The position numbers and the translations under genes were made by a program. Below are positions 56,433 through 64,000 of a stretch of 64,000 nucleotides of DNA, one piece after another. The notes below the pieces were generated by a model, which was not told the DNA's origin, did not search any database, and saw only the letters and a list, made by a program, of their open reading frames with translations. The DNA comes from Novipirellula aureliae (lineage in GTDB: Bacteria; Planctomycetota; Planctomycetia; Pirellulales; Pirellulaceae). Numbering within the stretch: the stretch's first letter is position 1; each line of letters begins with the position of its first letter. The stretch is from positions 186,001 to 250,000 of the forward strand of contig NZ_SJPY01000002.1 in NCBI RefSeq assembly GCF_007860185.1, in the 5' to 3' direction.

Positions 56433-56879
56433 TTAGCTTGGCACTCGATCGATCACCAAGGTTACGGGACCGTCATTGGTTAATCGGACTTGCATATCGG
56501 CAGCAAAAATGCCTTGTTCAACACGCACACCTAAATCTCGCAGGCATTGCATGTAGTCTTCATACCGTTCACTAGCGATCTGCGGTTCTGCCGCATCGGT
56601 AAACCCAGGCCGCCGGCCTTTGCGACAATCCCCCAACAGCGTGAATTGGCTAATGGCTAGAACCGATCCACCGATATCCAATAGCGATCGGTTCATCTTG
56701 CCATCGTCATCGGGAAAGATACGTAGGCTCGCCGTCTTCTCCGCCAACCACTTTACTTCGGCGAGCGTGTCGCCATGGCCGACTCCGACAAGCACCATCA
56801 GACCTCGATCAATTTCCCCAACCGCCCTGCCCTGCACTTCCACCTTGGCCTGAGAAACTCGTTGGATCACAATTCGCAT
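56433..56879 (-). CDS. dtd: D-aminoacyl-tRNA deacylase
   Basis: 148 residues. Removes D-amino acids and glycine from mischarged tRNA. Motifs: [35 protein letters not shown] (the SQFTL site) and [12 protein letters not shown] (the NxGPVT site). Normal length. The GGGCAGGGCGG motif at 56822-56835 encodes QGRAVG near the start. Confidence 0.95.
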   Translation of the reverse strand: MRIVIQRVSQAKVEVQGRAVGEIDRGLMVLVGVGHGDTLAEVKWLAEKTASLRIFPDDDGKMNRSLLDIGGSVLAISQFTLLGDCRKGRRPGFTDAAEPQIASERYEDYMQCLRDLGVRVEQGIFAADMQVRLTNDGPVTLVIDRVPS

Positions 56880-57231
56880 CGGCTAATCTCGGATAGAAGT
56901 TGTTAGGAGTATGGACAAAAAATGGTGAGACAAAAAGTTTGTGTCTTAGGCTAATATGTCATTAGGACCGAGCCAAGAGTGTAGCGAAATGGAATCCGGT
57001 TTCCCACGCAACCATTTTTGTCTAAGCATTTTTTTCGTCTGCCCTGCCCTGCCTTGTTCGCTGTCACTCGAATTCGGTGCATGAATGCTGAGCTATCGAA
57101 TCAGGAAATTGATGACCAACGGCGAATGCGTTTTCCAAGAAACGGAATTTCATTCGTCCAAAATCCCGAAAATCGGTTCTTGAGTTATGGTAGACTGGAC
57201 TTAAAGAGAACCTCAATAATAAGGCATTGAT
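56880..57231. other. Intergenic region before the oxidoreductase
   Basis: 352 bp. Contains another CCCTGCCCTGCC motif at about 57040-57055. Two short frames are not convincing. No gene seen. Confidence 0.4.
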
Positions 57232-59085
57232 GTGACAGACAAGTACAGCGAAATCCTTCAATCGAACAATCGCCGAAGCTTCCTACGTGTCATTGGAGGG
57301 ATCGGCTTTACCTCCGTTTTGGCTCCTGGTTATGCCATGCCGAAAAGCCGAGAGTACTCATCGGGAATTCTAGTAGAAGCAAATGCGTTCAAAAATCTTG
57401 GCGGCTGGAAACTTGACACTCAGCATTACCAACAAATGGGCGGCTGTTATTTGTTGGCCCACGGAATGGGCGTTCCGGTCGCCAATGCGTCGACCGATGT
57501 CACAATCAATGAGCCGGGAACTTGGCATGTGTGGGTGAGGACGAGGGATTGGTGTCCTGGCGATTGGGAATCGCCGGGTCGATTCAAAGTGCATGTTGAC
57601 GGTCGGCCGCTGGAACCGACTTTCGGAACGCACAGCAAGTCTTGGTCATGGCAATCTGGTGGTTCTGTCGAGATTGCAAATGCCGGTAGTATCACGATTC
57701 GTTTGGAAGATTTAACTGGATTCGATGGCAGGTGTGACGCGATATTCTTATCAAAAGTGGCTGATCCCTCGCTCCCCAATGATGATCTCGTCGATTTGGC
57801 TTACTGGAAAGACGAACTGTCAGGTCGAATGAAGACGAAGATCAAGGAAGACTCGTTTGACGTCGTTATCGTCGGGGGCGGCATGTCGGGTTGCGCAGCG
57901 GCGTTGGCAGCGAGGTCTCGTGGATTGAAGGTCGCTTTAATTCAAGACCGTCCCATTTTTGGAGGGAACGCCAGCGAAGAAATTCGCGTGCATACCTTGG
58001 GTCTTCACGGCCCCAGTTCGGACATTTTGAAAGGGATCGACACCGAGCATTATCCAAACGGAGATGCGTTGGCGATCAAAGATCAGAGCAAGCGAGAGCG
58101 TACGATGGCCGCATCGGGCGTCGACTTGTTTGCCGGCTACATCGCTTGCGGGTTATCGAAAGAGGACGATCGAATTGAAAGTGTCGAAGCCAGAAGCATT
58201 CAAACGGGTATGATCCGGCGTTTCTCAGCTCCGGTTTTTATCGATGCGACGGGCGATGGTTGGTTGGGCTATTGGGCAGGAGCCGATTATCGCGAAGGTC
58301 GCGAAGCGTACTCGGAGTTTGATGAAGAGTGGCCTAAACATGGTGATCTTTGGAGTCCTGGTAAGGCTGACAAACGGGTGATGGGCACCTCCGTTCTTTG
58401 GAACGCAGAGCGAACGGATCAGCGTCAAGAGTTTCCCGAAGTTCCTTGGGCGATGCCGGTTGCCAAAGACCATGTGGCGACCGCAGGCGAGTGGTATTGG
58501 GAATATTCAGACAATCATCTCGATCAAGTTAAGGATGCCGAACAAATTCGCGATCATGTGCTGCGGGCCATTTACGGTTCCTTTTCCAACGCAAAGAGGC
58601 ACCCCAAGCATGTCACTTGGAAATTGAAGTGGGTTTCTTACGTTGGAGGCAAAAGAGAATCGCGGCGGTTGATGGGTGATTACATCTACACGATGAAAGA
58701 CGCTAGCGAACGCCGGCAATTTGCGGATGCTGTCGTCGTTGAAAAACGATCGATCGATAGTCACTATCAACGTAAATTAACGGGATCACCGGTCGACTTT
58801 CTATCGGAAGCATTGTTCTACAATCCAGGTGGAAATTACTTCGTTCCGTTTCGTTGCCTCTATTCCAGGGATATTGCGAACCTGATGATGGCGGGGCGAT
58901 GTTTTAGCTGCTCTCACATCGGTTTGGCTGGCCCACGTGTCATGAACACTTGCGCTCAAATGGGGGTTGCCACTGGCTTCGCCGCCAGTTTATGCAAGGA
59001 ACACGGTGCGACGCCGCGAGAAATCGGAGCCGATCATATCGCCGAACTGCGAGCCTTGATAGGTTTTGGAAATTCATCTACCTGA
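57232..59085 (+). CDS. Tat-exported FAD-dependent oxidoreductase with N-terminal sugar-binding-like domain
   Basis: 617 residues, GTG start. Twin-arginine signal NNRRSFLRVIGGIGFTSVLAPG. Residues about 40-185 form a beta-rich domain (WHVWVRTRDWCPGDWESPG, DLTGFDGRCDAIFLS) seen in polysaccharide-related proteins. FAD domain: FDVVIVGGGMSGCAAALAARSRGLKVALI with GGNASEEIRV, and near the end NLMMAGRCFSCSHIGLAGPRVMNTCAQMG. Probably oxidises a carbohydrate in the periplasm. Its stop overlaps the next start (TGATG). Confidence 0.82.
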   Translation: MTDKYSEILQSNNRRSFLRVIGGIGFTSVLAPGYAMPKSREYSSGILVEANAFKNLGGWKLDTQHYQQMGGCYLLAHGMGVPVANASTDVTINEPGTWHVWVRTRDWCPGDWESPGRFKVHVDGRPLEPTFGTHSKSWSWQSGGSVEIANAGSITIRLEDLTGFDGRCDAIFLSKVADPSLPNDDLVDLAYWKDELSGRMKTKIKEDSFDVVIVGGGMSGCAAALAARSRGLKVALIQDRPIFGGNASEEIRVHTLGLHGPSSDILKGIDTEHYPNGDALAIKDQSKRERTMAASGVDLFAGYIACGLSKEDDRIESVEARSIQTGMIRRFSAPVFIDATGDGWLGYWAGADYREGREAYSEFDEEWPKHGDLWSPGKADKRVMGTSVLWNAERTDQRQEFPEVPWAMPVAKDHVATAGEWYWEYSDNHLDQVKDAEQIRDHVLRAIYGSFSNAKRHPKHVTWKLKWVSYVGGKRESRRLMGDYIYTMKDASERRQFADAVVVEKRSIDSHYQRKLTGSPVDFLSEALFYNPGGNYFVPFRCLYSRDIANLMMAGRCFSCSHIGLAGPRVMNTCAQMGVATGFAASLCKEHGATPREIGADHIAELRALIGFGNSST

Positions 59086-60065
59086 TGCGTCATTTCGTCA
59101 ACATCGGGCTGCTCCTCGCATTCATCACATTGGTTGCGACTGGTGTGATGGCATTTTTCTTGCCGTTTTCGATCGTGACCACGCGGACTCATGTGGTATC
59201 GGGCTTACTCGTATTCGTGTTGGTTGCGATGCACGTGGCGACAAGAATCCCTTACTTCCAAACGGCACTGCGTTTGAAAATACGAGGCTTCTCTTGGCAG
59301 CACTTGGTGATCTTGGTTTCTTTGTGGGGAGCGGTGACTGGATTGTCTGTTTTGGGATGGTCGCCTGCTACTTGGTTGATGGAGAACAGCTACGAGGCTC
59401 GCTACCGCAAACAGATCTTTCGGGCGTCATCGCTGGCGGGCTTCGGTCAGCCATCTCCACATAGCCTAGTGATTGCGAGAAATTCGAAGCAGGCGAATGA
59501 TGGTGAATTGTCCGTTCTACTATCTTTCGTGGAATCGTTGGATGAAATTCCATCCCTAGCTGTCTGGGCGGAATCGACCGCGGGTACGATGATCGAAACT
59601 CTCTTTTTGCAAGACAAGCTAGCCTACCGTGAAGAGTTGGATTGGCATGGAAAGCTGGTGCGTCGCAACCACATTTTGCCAATTTGGCGGCATCGTTACA
59701 CGGTTGTATCCGGAGTTTCGCCCGATGGTGAAGTCGACGGAACTAGTGGTGCGACCGACACACACGCTTTCGCTCTGGATAAATACCTAGTGTCAAATCA
59801 AGGCAACCGTTTCGTGATCTGCGTCGAATTAAACATGCCTTCGGATTCAAACGAGGACTGGCCAGACCCTGAACTTGGTCAGCCTTCGCTGCTGTATACA
59901 GCTCTCGTGGACGTGGATCGCGATAGTCCTCACGCGATCATCGAGTTGACCGGGCATGGCGGCGACGCCGAGCAGGACGGTCATGTCCGCTATGATCTCG
60001 ACCGTGTTACCACTGCGAAAGACGTGGTCGATCTATTTATCGTAAAGTTGCAGAAAATTCCATGA
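59085..60065 (+). CDS. Membrane protein partner of the oxidoreductase
   Basis: 326 residues from the ATG at 59085. Three N-terminal membrane segments (FVNIGLLLAFITLVATGVMAFFL; HVVSGLLVFVLVAMHVA; LVILVSLWGAVTGLSVLGW) with His residues in H-V-V-S and M-H-V-A-T, DUF4405-like, that might bind haem. The rest is exported and shows DGTSGATDTHAFALDKYL. It may pass electrons from the FAD enzyme to the membrane. The frame is open from 58950 but the earlier part overlaps the oxidoreductase. Confidence 0.65.
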   Translation: MRHFVNIGLLLAFITLVATGVMAFFLPFSIVTTRTHVVSGLLVFVLVAMHVATRIPYFQTALRLKIRGFSWQHLVILVSLWGAVTGLSVLGWSPATWLMENSYEARYRKQIFRASSLAGFGQPSPHSLVIARNSKQANDGELSVLLSFVESLDEIPSLAVWAESTAGTMIETLFLQDKLAYREELDWHGKLVRRNHILPIWRHRYTVVSGVSPDGEVDGTSGATDTHAFALDKYLVSNQGNRFVICVELNMPSDSNEDWPDPELGQPSLLYTALVDVDRDSPHAIIELTGHGGDAEQDGHVRYDLDRVTTAKDVVDLFIVKLQKIP

Positions 60066-60340
60066 GCTTTTTGCTCTATCTAGAGGCATGATCGGCGAGA
60101 AGCTTTCGCAGTTCATCGAGAGTAGCTATCGGTTCACCCGACAATTGCTGAAGCAACTGAAATATCGGTCCAACGCTTCTTTCCAGGGACTGTCGTATTC
60201 AGTCATATCATCCTCGCTTACAATCGAGTTGTGACTACTGCTACCTTAGCACAAATCGCCACAAGTTGCGGTGAATCCGCCATCGGGTAGGATATTGGCA
60301 GTTCTTCCGTGCGACATTCCTTTTAGCATTTTCTTCCCCA

Positions 60341-61243
60341 ATGCCATACCTCTTCACTTGTCCTCATTGCCAGACAAAAACGCAGGTCGAAGACCGATAC
60401 AGTGGTCTTCGCGGTGAATGTGTGACTTGCGGTGAACCCATCGAAATTCCCGCTTTCGCAAAACAACCGACGAATTCGCCTCCAGCGAACCCGCAAACAA
60501 AGCAACTCGGCACATTGGCAGTCGCAGGCGTCGTTCTTGTACTGCTATTATGCTTTCTCTATGCTGTCGTCCGGCAAGGCAGTCAAACCGTTAGCCAATT
60601 GCAAACCAATCGAATGCGAGCGGCCTCGATAAGAAATCTGGAAAAGATTGCGGAAGCGTTAAACGCATACGCAGCCGACCATGGGACCTACCCGCCTGCC
60701 TACACGAAAAACAATGCTGGCCAACCGCTGCAATCTTGGCGAGTTTTGATTCTACCCTACCTGGGCGAAGAAGAAATCTACGAATCGATCAACCAAAACC
60801 TTGCTTGGGATGAACCCGATAACATTACGGCAGCCTACAATACGATCCCGTCCGTTTATCGGCATCCAGGAAATGGGACCGGCCAAACCTTTAGCGAGAG
60901 TGCCTATTTCCTGGTTACTGGTCCAGGCACATTGTTTCCAAACACGGGGCCATTGGCACTAAGCAATATTACGGACGACTTGACAAAGACGCTGCTGGTC
61001 GTCGAAGGTGCTCCGCGTATGATGAACAATCTTTGGACCGAGCCGGTGGACATTGACATGACCTTGCTACAAGGAGTCGGTGGAACAAAGAATGACATCG
61101 GAGGACTGCTCGAAGGAGGAGCAGCGGTCGCGACAGTGGATGGACGTGGTCATTTCATCGACGAAAATATACCTCTGCCGACCCTGCGGGCGTTAATTTC
61201 ACCACGAGGCGGCGAACCGCTCGCGGATGACACCCTCGATTGA
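60341..61243 (+). CDS. Zinc-ribbon membrane protein with DUF1559-like domain
   Basis: 300 residues. N-terminal ribbon YLFTCPHCQTKTQVEDRYSGLRGECVTCGE, then a membrane segment (LAVAGVVLVLLLCFLYAVV), then an exported part with RNLEKIAEALNAYAADHGTYPPAY and VATVDGRGHFI. Unlike ordinary DUF1559 proteins it lacks the prepilin leader. Role unknown. Confidence 0.75.
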   Translation: MPYLFTCPHCQTKTQVEDRYSGLRGECVTCGEPIEIPAFAKQPTNSPPANPQTKQLGTLAVAGVVLVLLLCFLYAVVRQGSQTVSQLQTNRMRAASIRNLEKIAEALNAYAADHGTYPPAYTKNNAGQPLQSWRVLILPYLGEEEIYESINQNLAWDEPDNITAAYNTIPSVYRHPGNGTGQTFSESAYFLVTGPGTLFPNTGPLALSNITDDLTKTLLVVEGAPRMMNNLWTEPVDIDMTLLQGVGGTKNDIGGLLEGGAAVATVDGRGHFIDENIPLPTLRALISPRGGEPLADDTLD

Positions 61244-61345
61244 TAAAAGTGGCGTAAGCTTCTAGCTTGCGTTTCATCCCTCACAAATCAGGGTTTGGGT
61301 TTTATCGAATCGCGATCTCGAAGCTTGCCCCACCCTGCCCTGCCC

Positions 61346-63181
61346 TTACCTAACGCATTCATTCCCGACTTGCGTACGCGTCGCTAACGCGACACTAAAG
61401 ATCCCCCACTTGTCGATTCGCAGTTCTTGACGTTCCAAACCTGCCTCTCGAACGAGTGCGTCCATCTCAAATTGGCTGCGGCATCGCATCACCCATGGAT
61501 CTCCGTCTCGGTTCGGTAAGACCCTGGCAATCATTTCCTGTTGAGGGTGCCAAGGCTGATCCGTATACAGCAGGAATCCTTCGTCGGCGAGTACACTGGC
61601 AATCCCCGCCAACGATTGCTCAATCGGTGCATTCTCTGGAAACAGTTCATACAGTCCGCTGACAATCGCGATATTGACTACTGAATCCCCTGCCGCTCGT
61701 TTGATCGCTTCGGGATCGAACGCATCACTTTGTTTGAACTCGATTCGATCGCTGAGTCCTAAGCTTTTCGCCAACGCTTTTCCTTCCTCTAAACCGCCGC
61801 GATCACGGTCGCATAAAATCGCTCGAATGGGCAGCGACTTGTTTCGCCCGATCGTCTCGATCACATAGCGACCGGGGCCAGCGGCAATGTCCAAGATCGT
61901 GATTTCTCCCTCGCGTTCGGCCACTTGAGCGATCGCTTTGTCGAGCAATTCTTCCATGTGAACCTTGCGTCCACGAATACCCCGCCAGCCAATCGAGTTG
62001 AGATAGTTTCGGTCGACCCATCGTCCCAGCGGCGTCGTGCCTTCCGCTCGATTTCGATAAACATGATCGAGTGATTGCCCGGAATCAAACCCGCTTTCCC
62101 AACCAATCTTCACCCCCCGACTCAAACGTCCAGCGGTGGTCAAGCCAATCCGTTGAGCAGCGAAGAGAACACGTCGAACAAGGGATGCCGGCTGTTGAAG
62201 CGAAGCGTATTTCGCCTTCGATCCTTGCGACAATTCATTGCTACCCAGCTTCGGATTCGTCGATTCAAAGCGTTCGTTCAGAAATGCTGCGGTACGTTGG
62301 ATGATCGGTGCACGATCTTTTTCCCAGAACGTACTGTGGTAGAACTTCGGCAACGTCTCAATATGTTTCTCCGTCGATGACAATCGATCGAAGAACCGAT
62401 GTTGTACATCTTGGCGAACCACATAGTCACGCCCGGAAACAAACATCAGCGTCGGAGTTGAAATTGCAGCTGCATCATCGACAAGCCGTGTTGAAGTATC
62501 GTGGAGATCCAACAAGATATTCACGGCGATCTGTGGCGAGATGAGCGGATCGTTCGCATACGCATCCGCTTGACGCTCATCATGGGTCAACATACTGGGA
62601 CGAACATAGCTTTGAATAAAGCTCTTTGGGCGTACTTTTTTCAAAACCCGAAGTGCGGGAATCGCAAGTGGAACATACAATTTAATACGGAATGCGGGAG
62701 TCGCCAAAACCATGGCTCGGATAGGCGGTGCATAGTCGTGGATCCATGCTGCGGCCAAGACGGCACCGACACTTTGACCAACGACGGCGATGTTGGCCAA
62801 GTCAAGTTCATATAAACGGCAAAGGTATTTGGCAAACTCATCCGCATCGCGGACGATTCGCGAAAAGCTTTCCGCCGCCCCACGCTCACCTGCCGTTCGC
62901 CCGTGCCCTCTGCAGTCCCATGCAAAGAACCAGCAGTCTTCCATTTTGCTCGTATCGACGAAGTCTTGCCAACGCCCGGAATGCTCGTGGCCTCGATGAA
63001 ACAGAATTACCGCATTTTTCGATTGCGTTTTCGGATGCCAAGCTCGAAAAAAAATGGTTTGCCCATCGCTGGTGACAAACGATGACTCGATTGATTCACG
63101 CGAACTTGGCCGAGAAGGAATGGGGAGTGCGGGTTGTGCTTGATCGGTTTCTGTCATGGCATCGTCTTTAGTGAGGGTCAT
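61346..63181 (-). CDS. Bifunctional alpha/beta hydrolase and SAM-dependent methyltransferase
   Basis: 611 residues. First half: lysophospholipase-like hydrolase (AVILFHRGHEHSGRWQDFVD, nucleophile Ser in VVGQSVGAVLAAAWIHDYA, FYHSTFWEKD with the His). Second half: methyltransferase, ITILDIAAGPGRYVIETIGR and AILCDRDRGGLEEGKAL, VVNIAIVSGLYELFPEN. It follows a CDP-alcohol phosphatidyltransferase with a 14-bp overlap and a phosphatase before that, which suggests a lipid-modifying pathway. A start at 63157 is also possible. Confidence 0.82.
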   Translation of the reverse strand: MTLTKDDAMTETDQAQPALPIPSRPSSRESIESSFVTSDGQTIFFRAWHPKTQSKNAVILFHRGHEHSGRWQDFVDTSKMEDCWFFAWDCRGHGRTAGERGAAESFSRIVRDADEFAKYLCRLYELDLANIAVVGQSVGAVLAAAWIHDYAPPIRAMVLATPAFRIKLYVPLAIPALRVLKKVRPKSFIQSYVRPSMLTHDERQADAYANDPLISPQIAVNILLDLHDTSTRLVDDAAAISTPTLMFVSGRDYVVRQDVQHRFFDRLSSTEKHIETLPKFYHSTFWEKDRAPIIQRTAAFLNERFESTNPKLGSNELSQGSKAKYASLQQPASLVRRVLFAAQRIGLTTAGRLSRGVKIGWESGFDSGQSLDHVYRNRAEGTTPLGRWVDRNYLNSIGWRGIRGRKVHMEELLDKAIAQVAEREGEITILDIAAGPGRYVIETIGRNKSLPIRAILCDRDRGGLEEGKALAKSLGLSDRIEFKQSDAFDPEAIKRAAGDSVVNIAIVSGLYELFPENAPIEQSLAGIASVLADEGFLLYTDQPWHPQQEMIARVLPNRDGDPWVMRCRSQFEMDALVREAGLERQELRIDKWGIFSVALATRTQVGNECVR

Positions 63182-63821
63182 CAGTTCTCGTTTCCAGTTC
63201 GAGGTTCGTTGTGGCGGATGGATGAGAAACTAGAGACCGCCAAGCTCGGTTAATGACGGTCCAACCAGCCAAAAAGATGAGAGCACTCAAGTAAAAGCTT
63301 GTTACAGGTGGGCGAATCCACTGGAATGCCAACAGCACTGCGAGCAAGCCAACCCAAAACGCTCGATCGCTTTTCCCCATCGGCCCTGCGTATTGGCGAG
63401 GCCGATCGATTTGAATGGCGACCACACCCACAAACTCGACCACAATCGAACTGATAACAAAAATCACGATCGCGGTGGCGTTTACCGAAGGCACTAAGGC
63501 GAGCGGCAGGTACAAGGTGATGTCGCTTAGGACGTCGCCGAGCTCGTTGAGCACGGCCCCCAGGCGGCTTTTCTGGTTGAACTCACGAGCCAACATTCCA
63601 TCGATCGCATTGAGGGCCATCCGCACTAGCAGAGCAATCGGTATCAGCAGCAACGGCCACGGTTTCGACGGCCAAACTCCGATGCAAACACCGGTAGCGA
63701 CCGACAACAATAGAGCCGCGATTGTTACCTGGTTCGCGGTCGTTCCTGCAGCCGCCAACCTCCTAACCATTGGACGAAGCAGGTCTTGGAACTTCGGTTT
63801 CAGATCGTAGACGCTAGCCAT
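63168..63821 (-). CDS. CDP-alcohol phosphatidyltransferase
   Basis: 217 residues, five to six membrane segments. Signature region NAIDGMLAREFNQKSRLGAVLNELGDVLSD fits D-G-x2-A-R-x8-G-x3-D-x3-D with Glu-Leu before the later Asp. It transfers a phosphatidyl group to an alcohol. Its ATG overlaps the stop of the phosphatase gene (TGATG on the minus strand). Confidence 0.85.
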   Translation of the reverse strand: MASVYDLKPKFQDLLRPMVRRLAAAGTTANQVTIAALLLSVATGVCIGVWPSKPWPLLLIPIALLVRMALNAIDGMLAREFNQKSRLGAVLNELGDVLSDITLYLPLALVPSVNATAIVIFVISSIVVEFVGVVAIQIDRPRQYAGPMGKSDRAFWVGLLAVLLAFQWIRPPVTSFYLSALIFLAGWTVINRAWRSLVSHPSATTNLELETRTDDPH

Positions 63822-64000
63822 CAGTATTCCCTATTTGTTGCAAACCAGTGATCGAGTGCTAGTCGGATTTCAGGACGGATGACAATCGGAGGCCGAGCGA
63901 TGCGAAGTTTTCTTATCGCATCATCGACAGATGTCGCGTGCCCGCAATGTAGCATCCACGCGGCAACGATGCATGCGCTTCGCGAATATCCGGCTTTACA
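63821..64000 (-). CDS. Dual-specificity/tyrosine phosphatase, C-terminal part (cut by window end)
   Basis: The last 59 residues only. The first visible residues, CKAGYSRSACIVAAWML, are the Cys-x5-Arg active-site loop. The start lies beyond the window. Together with the next two genes it may form a phospholipid pathway: synthase, phosphatase and modifying enzyme. Confidence 0.8.
   Translation of the reverse strand, partial: CKAGYSRSACIVAAWMLHCGHATSVDDAIRKLRIARPPIVIRPEIRLALDHWFATNREY

Noticed and set aside
58950-59084. Longer N-terminus for the membrane partner of the oxidoreductase
   Set aside because: The extra 45 residues overlap the oxidoreductase coding end; the ATG at 59085 gives a usual stop/start overlap and a normal membrane start.

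Overview
The window looks like a planctomycete chromosome, most likely a Pirellulales (Rhodopirellula-like) species. Evidence: three DUF1559 genes or fragments (one with a prepilin-type leader), a PEP-CTERM protein, a DUF1598-type secreted protein, GTG and TTG starts, loosely packed genes, and many dispersed hairpin repeats. Housekeeping genes are intact: aroA, rpmF-fabD-fabG-acpP-fabF, bpt, kdsB, accA, cvpA and dtd. No rRNA or tRNA gene was seen.

Layout. 0-11 kb: a nested inverted-repeat element, an exported acetolactate decarboxylase, a PEP-CTERM/DUF1559/His-rich group, an ABC exporter, a thioredoxin-like protein and aroA. 11.3-27.4 kb: a complete type I-B CRISPR-Cas locus of the Myxan (Cmx/DevRS) kind. 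It has 99 repeats and 98 spacers, a leader next to cas2, and a minus-strand cas block read as cas3, a sigma-like regulator, cas6, cas8, cas7, cas5, cas4-cas1 fusion, cas2. 27.8-35.6 kb: a large exported protein, an APC permease with stress-protein domains and two methyltransferases. 35.8-44.9 kb: the fatty-acid cluster, UbiB-like kinase, bpt and DUF1598. 45-49.8 kb: a decayed repeat-rich zone with an eight-unit 65-bp tandem array, a type I-F cas1 remnant, an IS66 fragment, a fucosyltransferase fragment and a headless DUF1559 gene, with intact kdsB among them. 49.8-64 kb: glycosyltransferase, ankyrin-like protein, Ser/Thr kinase, accA, cvpA, dtd, a Tat-exported oxidoreductase pair and a lipid cluster cut by the window end.

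Main discovery. The 215-bp gap between cas3 and the sigma-like gene holds a degenerate repeat-spacer-repeat unit on the plus strand, opposite to the cas genes, with its own promoter-like sequence. The first 10 nt of its pseudo-spacer (19 of its first 23) match a site in the same gap, next to an ATG trinucleotide in PAM position. That site covers an extended -10 box pointing into the sigma-like-cas6-8-7-5-4/1-2 block. I read this as a crRNA-like RNA that directs Cascade to repress its own operon. A rival reading is operator half-sites for the co-encoded sigma-like protein.

Other themes: a 116-bp mini-element present four times at exactly the same length; a family of about 55-68-bp hairpins at gene ends; a spreading GGGCAGGGCAGGG motif that enters reading frames; and many short tandem duplications at gene ends.
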